64,000 nucleotides of DNA, taken from positions 628,001 through 692,000 of the forward strand of contig NZ_CP005084.1 of the NCBI RefSeq assembly GCF_001563265.1, read 5' to 3'. Position 1 is the first letter of the stretch; every line of letters starts with the position of its first letter. Positions 61,125 through 64,000 of this stretch are shown piece after piece. The notes beneath the pieces were generated by a model. That model was not told the DNA's origin, made no database searches, and saw only the letters and a list, made by a program, of their open reading frames with translations. The position numbers and the translations under genes are program-made. The DNA is from Sphingobium sp. TKS. Its GTDB lineage: Bacteria > Pseudomonadota > Alphaproteobacteria > Sphingomonadales > Sphingomonadaceae.

Positions 61125-61140
61125 CCTATCCTTTGGCGGG
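61125..61140. promoter_or_regulatory. Partial regulon palindrome upstream of SnoaL/MDR operon
   Basis: CCTATC-CTTT-GGCGGG, 55-70 bp upstream of the ATG at 61195. The left arm is exact, the right is degenerate. It lies in the 134-bp gap after the PQQ dehydrogenase. Confidence 0.4.
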
Positions 61141-61194
61141 CAAGTTTAGCCGGCGCCTCTTTATGTTTTCAGCCGAAACTAGGGGAGGATGAAC

Positions 61195-61638
61195 ATGCCC
61201 GCACATGGCAGTCTGGTGAGACGCTTGCCCGTCGGCGCCGATGATGAACGTGCGATCGAACATGTGTTGCTGCGCTACGCCACCGGCATCGACACGCGTG
61301 ACTGGCCGCTGTTCCGGACCTGCTTCGCGCAGGATTGCGAGGCCGATTACGGCAGTTTCGGGCATTGGCGCGGCCCGCGCGAAATCGCCGAATATATGGC
61401 CGACGCCCACCGCCATATGGGGCCGACGCTGCACCGGATCACCAATATCGTGATAGAGAAGCGCAACGATGAGGTGCACGCGCGCAGCTATGTCGATGCG
61501 CTCCTGCCGGAGGCGACCCAAGGCGGCGTGACCCATCGCGCGGCGGGCTATTATGAGGATTGCCTGGTCCGCACCTCGGACGGATGGAAGATTTCCCGCC
61601 GGAAATTCACCATGGTCAAAGCGGGGCTGGATGGCTGA
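61195..61638 (+). CDS. SnoaL/NTF2-like protein
   Basis: 147 residues. DERAIEHVLLRYATGIDTRDWPLFRTCFAQDCEADYGSFG is the SnoaL_4 signature; DCLVRTSDGWKISRRKFTMV ends it. ATG at 61195 has AGGGGAG at normal spacing; an in-frame ATG at 61189 lies too close to the site. It overlaps the MDR gene (61631) by 8 bp, so the two are coupled. Confidence 0.75.
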   Translation: MPAHGSLVRRLPVGADDERAIEHVLLRYATGIDTRDWPLFRTCFAQDCEADYGSFGHWRGPREIAEYMADAHRHMGPTLHRITNIVIEKRNDEVHARSYVDALLPEATQGGVTHRAAGYYEDCLVRTSDGWKISRRKFTMVKAGLDG

Positions 61639-62632
61639 TCTCAACCGCCAGGTCCTGTTGACCTCCCGCCCGTCGGGAATCGCGCAGGCGGAAAATTTCG
61701 CGATCCGGCAGGCGCCGGTCGAACCGCCTGCGCCGGGTCAGATTCTGGTGCGCAATCACTATCTTTCGATCGAACCGGCGATGCGCGGCTGGATCGCCGA
61801 TGCGGGCAACTATGCCGCGCCCGTCGCCATCGGTTCGGTCATGCGCAGCCTTGCCGTGGGCGAGGTCGTGGCCTCCGCGCATCCCGACTATGCGGTGGGA
61901 GAGCATGTGTCCGGCTGGTTCGGCTGGCAGGACTATGCCTGCCTCGCAGCCGATCAGGTCGTCCAGCGCACCACCGCGCCGGAGATGCGGGCATCGCTCG
62001 GCATTCTGGGCATCAACGGCATGACGGCCTATCTGGCCCTTACCCTGATCGGCCAGCCGCGCGCGGGTGAGACCATCGCGGTATCCACGGCGGCCGGCGC
62101 GGTCGGTTCGGCCGTCGGCCAGATCGCCCGCATCCTTGGCTGCCGCACGATCGGCATCGCGGGCGGGCCGGTCAAGGCGCGACGCTGCGTGGATGAGTAT
62201 GGCTATGACTGCGCCATCGATTATCGCGCCGGGAACATAAGCGCGGCGATCGCCGAGCATGCGCCCAAGGGTATCGACATTTATTTCGACAATGTCGCCG
62301 GGGCGATCAGCGACTCGGTTCTGCCGCATCTGGCACAGCGCGGGCGCGTCATTGTGTGCGGAACGGCATCGATCGACCGCTGGGAGCCATGGCCCACCGG
62401 GCCGCGCGTCGAACGCCATCTTCTGGTCAAACGCGCCCGTATGGAAGGCTTCGTCATCTTCGACCATGCCGATCGCTATGCCGAAGCGACAGCGCAATTG
62501 CGGACATGGATCGCGCAGGGCCGGCTCACATGGCGCGAGGATATATTGGACGGCATAGAATCCTGCCCCGACGCGCTCGCTGGTCTCTATCGCGGCGAAA
62601 ATGACGGCAAGAGGCTGATCCGTCTTATCTGA
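61631..62632 (+). CDS. NADP-dependent MDR reductase, prostaglandin-reductase/CurA-like
   Basis: 333 residues. STAAGAVGSAVGQIARILGCRTIGIAGG matches the NADPH site of the leukotriene B4 dehydrogenase group; other marks are NHYLSIEPAMRGWI and GINGMTAYLALTLIG. It should reduce the C=C of alpha,beta-unsaturated ketones. Translationally coupled to the SnoaL gene, with the SDR 22 bp downstream. Confidence 0.8.
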   Translation: MADLNRQVLLTSRPSGIAQAENFAIRQAPVEPPAPGQILVRNHYLSIEPAMRGWIADAGNYAAPVAIGSVMRSLAVGEVVASAHPDYAVGEHVSGWFGWQDYACLAADQVVQRTTAPEMRASLGILGINGMTAYLALTLIGQPRAGETIAVSTAAGAVGSAVGQIARILGCRTIGIAGGPVKARRCVDEYGYDCAIDYRAGNISAAIAEHAPKGIDIYFDNVAGAISDSVLPHLAQRGRVIVCGTASIDRWEPWPTGPRVERHLLVKRARMEGFVIFDHADRYAEATAQLRTWIAQGRLTWREDILDGIESCPDALAGLYRGENDGKRLIRLI

Positions 62633-62654
62633 TCTGAAAAGAGGAAGTCACGTC

Positions 62655-63380
62655 ATGGATCATCTGGAAGGGCAGATTGCCATCGTCACCGGCGCATCGT
62701 CGGGCATCGGCGCGGCCAGCGCCCGCACGCTTGCGGCAGCGGGCGCGACCCTGGTGCTGGTCGCCCGCCGCGCCGACCGCCTCACCGAACTGGCAGAGGA
62801 ACTGGGCCGCGGCAGCACGGCCTTTGCCGCCGACATGGCGGACCCGGACGCGCCGCAAAGGCTGCACGATTTCGTCCTCGACCGCTTCGATCGGGCCGAC
62901 ATATTGGTCAACAATGCCGCCATGTTGCACGCCGCGCCGATCGACGCGTTCGACCTCGATCAGTTGCGCCCGATGATCGCGATCAACTATGAAGCGGTGG
63001 TGCGCGCCAGCACCCTTTTCGCGCGGACGATGAAGGCGGCCGGCAGGGGCCAGATCATCAACATATCCAGCATCGGCGCGAACATCACCGCCCCCGGTGT
63101 GGGTGTCTATGGCGGCCTCAAGCGCGCGCTGGAGGCGTTTACCGACTGCCTGCGGGTCGAACTCGCCGGGTCGGGCGTCAAGGTCGGCATTGTCGCGCCC
63201 GGCACGACCAGCACCGAGATTTTCGAGGATATGAAGGCCAGGGGGCAACCGTCCTGGGACAGCTTCATCCCGCCGATGCTGCCCAGCGACATCGCCGACG
63301 CCGTCGCGGTCATCGCGCAGCAGTCCGAACGCACCAACATCGCCCGCATCCAGGTCTATGCCGCAGCGGACAGCCATTGA
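62655..63380 (+). CDS. Short-chain dehydrogenase/reductase (SDR)
   Basis: 241 residues. TGASSGIGAASARTLAAAG, NNAAMLHAAPID, NISSIGANITAPG and YGGLK hold the NAD(P) and active sites. A classical oxidoreductase acting on an alcohol or ketone. It ends the SnoaL-MDR-SDR operon, 30 bp before the convergent Old Yellow Enzyme gene, with a small hairpin between. Confidence 0.85.
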   Translation: MDHLEGQIAIVTGASSGIGAASARTLAAAGATLVLVARRADRLTELAEELGRGSTAFAADMADPDAPQRLHDFVLDRFDRADILVNNAAMLHAAPIDAFDLDQLRPMIAINYEAVVRASTLFARTMKAAGRGQIINISSIGANITAPGVGVYGGLKRALEAFTDCLRVELAGSGVKVGIVAPGTTSTEIFEDMKARGQPSWDSFIPPMLPSDIADAVAVIAQQSERTNIARIQVYAAADSH

Positions 63381-63393
63381 CGCCCCGGCCGGA

Positions 63394-63408
63394 GCCGGAG
63401 TGTCCGGC
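63394..63408. terminator. Small hairpin between convergent genes
   Basis: GCCGGA (63394-63399), loop GTG, TCCGGC (63403-63408). Short and without a U-run; weak evidence. Confidence 0.3.
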
Positions 63409-63410
63409 GA

Positions 63411-64000
63411 TCAGTCCAGCGTGGCGTAGGCGTCCAGCCGGAACGGATTGACGTCGCCGCCATTGCGCATCTTGGCCACCCATTGGGCATCCATCAGCAG
63501 CGCGCGGCCGACCGCGATCAGGTCGAATTCGCCGCGCACCATCCTGTCGGCCACCAGCGCCAGATTGTCGGTCATGACGGTCGGCTGCGCGAAGGAGGAT
63601 TGCAAATCCTTGCTAAGGCCCACCCCGCCGACCGCGATGGTCGGTTTACCGGTCAGTTTCCTGACCCAACCCGCCAGCCCCATGTCGGAGCCTTCGAAGG
63701 CCGGTGCCGTGAAGATGCGCGTGCTCGCGTCGAATATGTCGACCCCCGCCTCGACCAGGGGAGCCAGCATCGCTTCCAGCTCGCCGGGCGTTTCTGCATT
63801 GCGTGCCTCATAATCCTGAAGCTTCCACTGGGAGAAGCGGAAAATGACCGGAAAATCGGGCGCGGTCGCGGCCCGGATCGCCCGCACCAGCTCGACCGCG
63901 AAGCGCGCGCGCTCGGCAATCCCGCCGCCCCAGCGATCTTCCCGCATATTGGTATGACGCCACAGGAAACTGTCGATCAGATAGCCATGCGCCCCATGCA
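63411..64000 (-). CDS. Old Yellow Enzyme-family NADH:flavin oxidoreductase (partial)
   Basis: The N-terminal part lies outside the window. Visible are HGYLIDSFLWRHTN, then REDRWGGGIAERARF, VIFRFSQWK and TIAVGGVGL with DLIAVGRALLMDAQWVAK, the OYE TIM-barrel signatures for FMN binding and active site. OYE enzymes reduce activated C=C bonds with FMN. About 196 C-terminal residues are visible. It could serve cyclic enone intermediates in this cluster. Confidence 0.85.
   Translation of the reverse strand, partial: HGAHGYLIDSFLWRHTNMREDRWGGGIAERARFAVELVRAIRAATAPDFPVIFRFSQWKLQDYEARNAETPGELEAMLAPLVEAGVDIFDASTRIFTAPAFEGSDMGLAGWVRKLTGKPTIAVGGVGLSKDLQSSFAQPTVMTDNLALVADRMVRGEFDLIAVGRALLMDAQWVAKMRNGGDVNPFRLDAYATLD

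Noticed and set aside
1..64000. CRISPR arrays, rRNA and tRNA genes
   Set aside because: No regular direct repeats with spacers, no recognisable tRNA T-loop pattern with an acceptor stem, and no rRNA segment were noticed.

Overview
The window is GC-rich, almost fully coding DNA from a Gram-negative bacterium. A TonB-dependent receptor with a signal peptide, a spinster-type MFS transporter, a membrane-bound PQQ dehydrogenase, GGAG-type ribosome sites and many SDR, SnoaL, VOC, LLM and MaoC genes suggest an alphaproteobacterium of the sphingomonad type. This is an inference from gene content; no rRNA, tRNA or housekeeping marker is present to prove it.

Layout. 1-1.6 kb: MFS fragment, small exported protein and a TetR regulator. 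1.6-12.7 kb (minus): VOC, two DUF1214-like paralogues, SDRs, a sulfotransferase, a phosphotransferase, an LLM flavin enzyme, a SnoaL protein, a PtpB-like phosphatase and an AraC regulator. 12.8-19 kb (plus): a second sulfotransferase, a [2Fe-2S] ferredoxin, a SnoaL protein, a TetR regulator, a pair of Rieske-oxygenase-like proteins with complementary missing metal sites, and an LLM enzyme. 19-34 kb (minus): KstD-like flavoprotein, an LLM enzyme, an operon holding NADPH:F420 reductase, SDR, FO synthase (CofG-CofH fusion) and LLM, a TonB receptor, an alpha-methylacyl-CoA racemase-like protein, a BKACE enzyme and an 893-residue LuxR-type regulator. 34-47 kb: MDR/SDR/SnoaL operon, a five-gene beta-oxidation operon (SDR, MaoC, acyl-CoA dehydrogenase, FadJ-like, thiolase), a divergent acyl-CoA ligase, and an SDR split by an insertion sequence. 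47-64 kb: GntR regulator, ring-cleavage-type operon (FAH, extradiol dioxygenase, hydrolase, SDR, FMN reductase), an acyl-CoA dehydrogenase/MaoC/VOC/hydrolase/SDR operon, SnoaL genes, the PQQ dehydrogenase, MDR, SDR and an Old Yellow Enzyme fragment.

Taken together this looks like a catabolic island for a bulky hydrophobic, probably alicyclic or steroid/terpenoid-like compound: uptake by the TonB receptor, redox attack (Rieske pair, KstD-like, F420/FMN LLM enzymes, SDRs), CoA activation, beta-oxidation of both stereochemical types, epimerisation, and ring cleavage. The substrate cannot be deduced from sequence alone.

Three things stand out. (1) Two adjacent Rieske-oxygenase-like proteins, one keeping only the Rieske ligands and the other only the mononuclear-iron ligands, suggest a hetero-oligomeric split oxygenase. 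(2) A palindrome close to CCTATC-N4-GATAGG recurs before at least a dozen operons, most often 40-75 bp upstream of the start codon, including the region between the LuxR-type regulator and its divergent neighbour; this suggests one regulon. (3) FO synthase and NADPH:F420 reductase are translationally coupled to catabolic genes. A 1457-bp insertion sequence with a TTAC target duplication interrupts one SDR, whose frame would be restored by precise excision.
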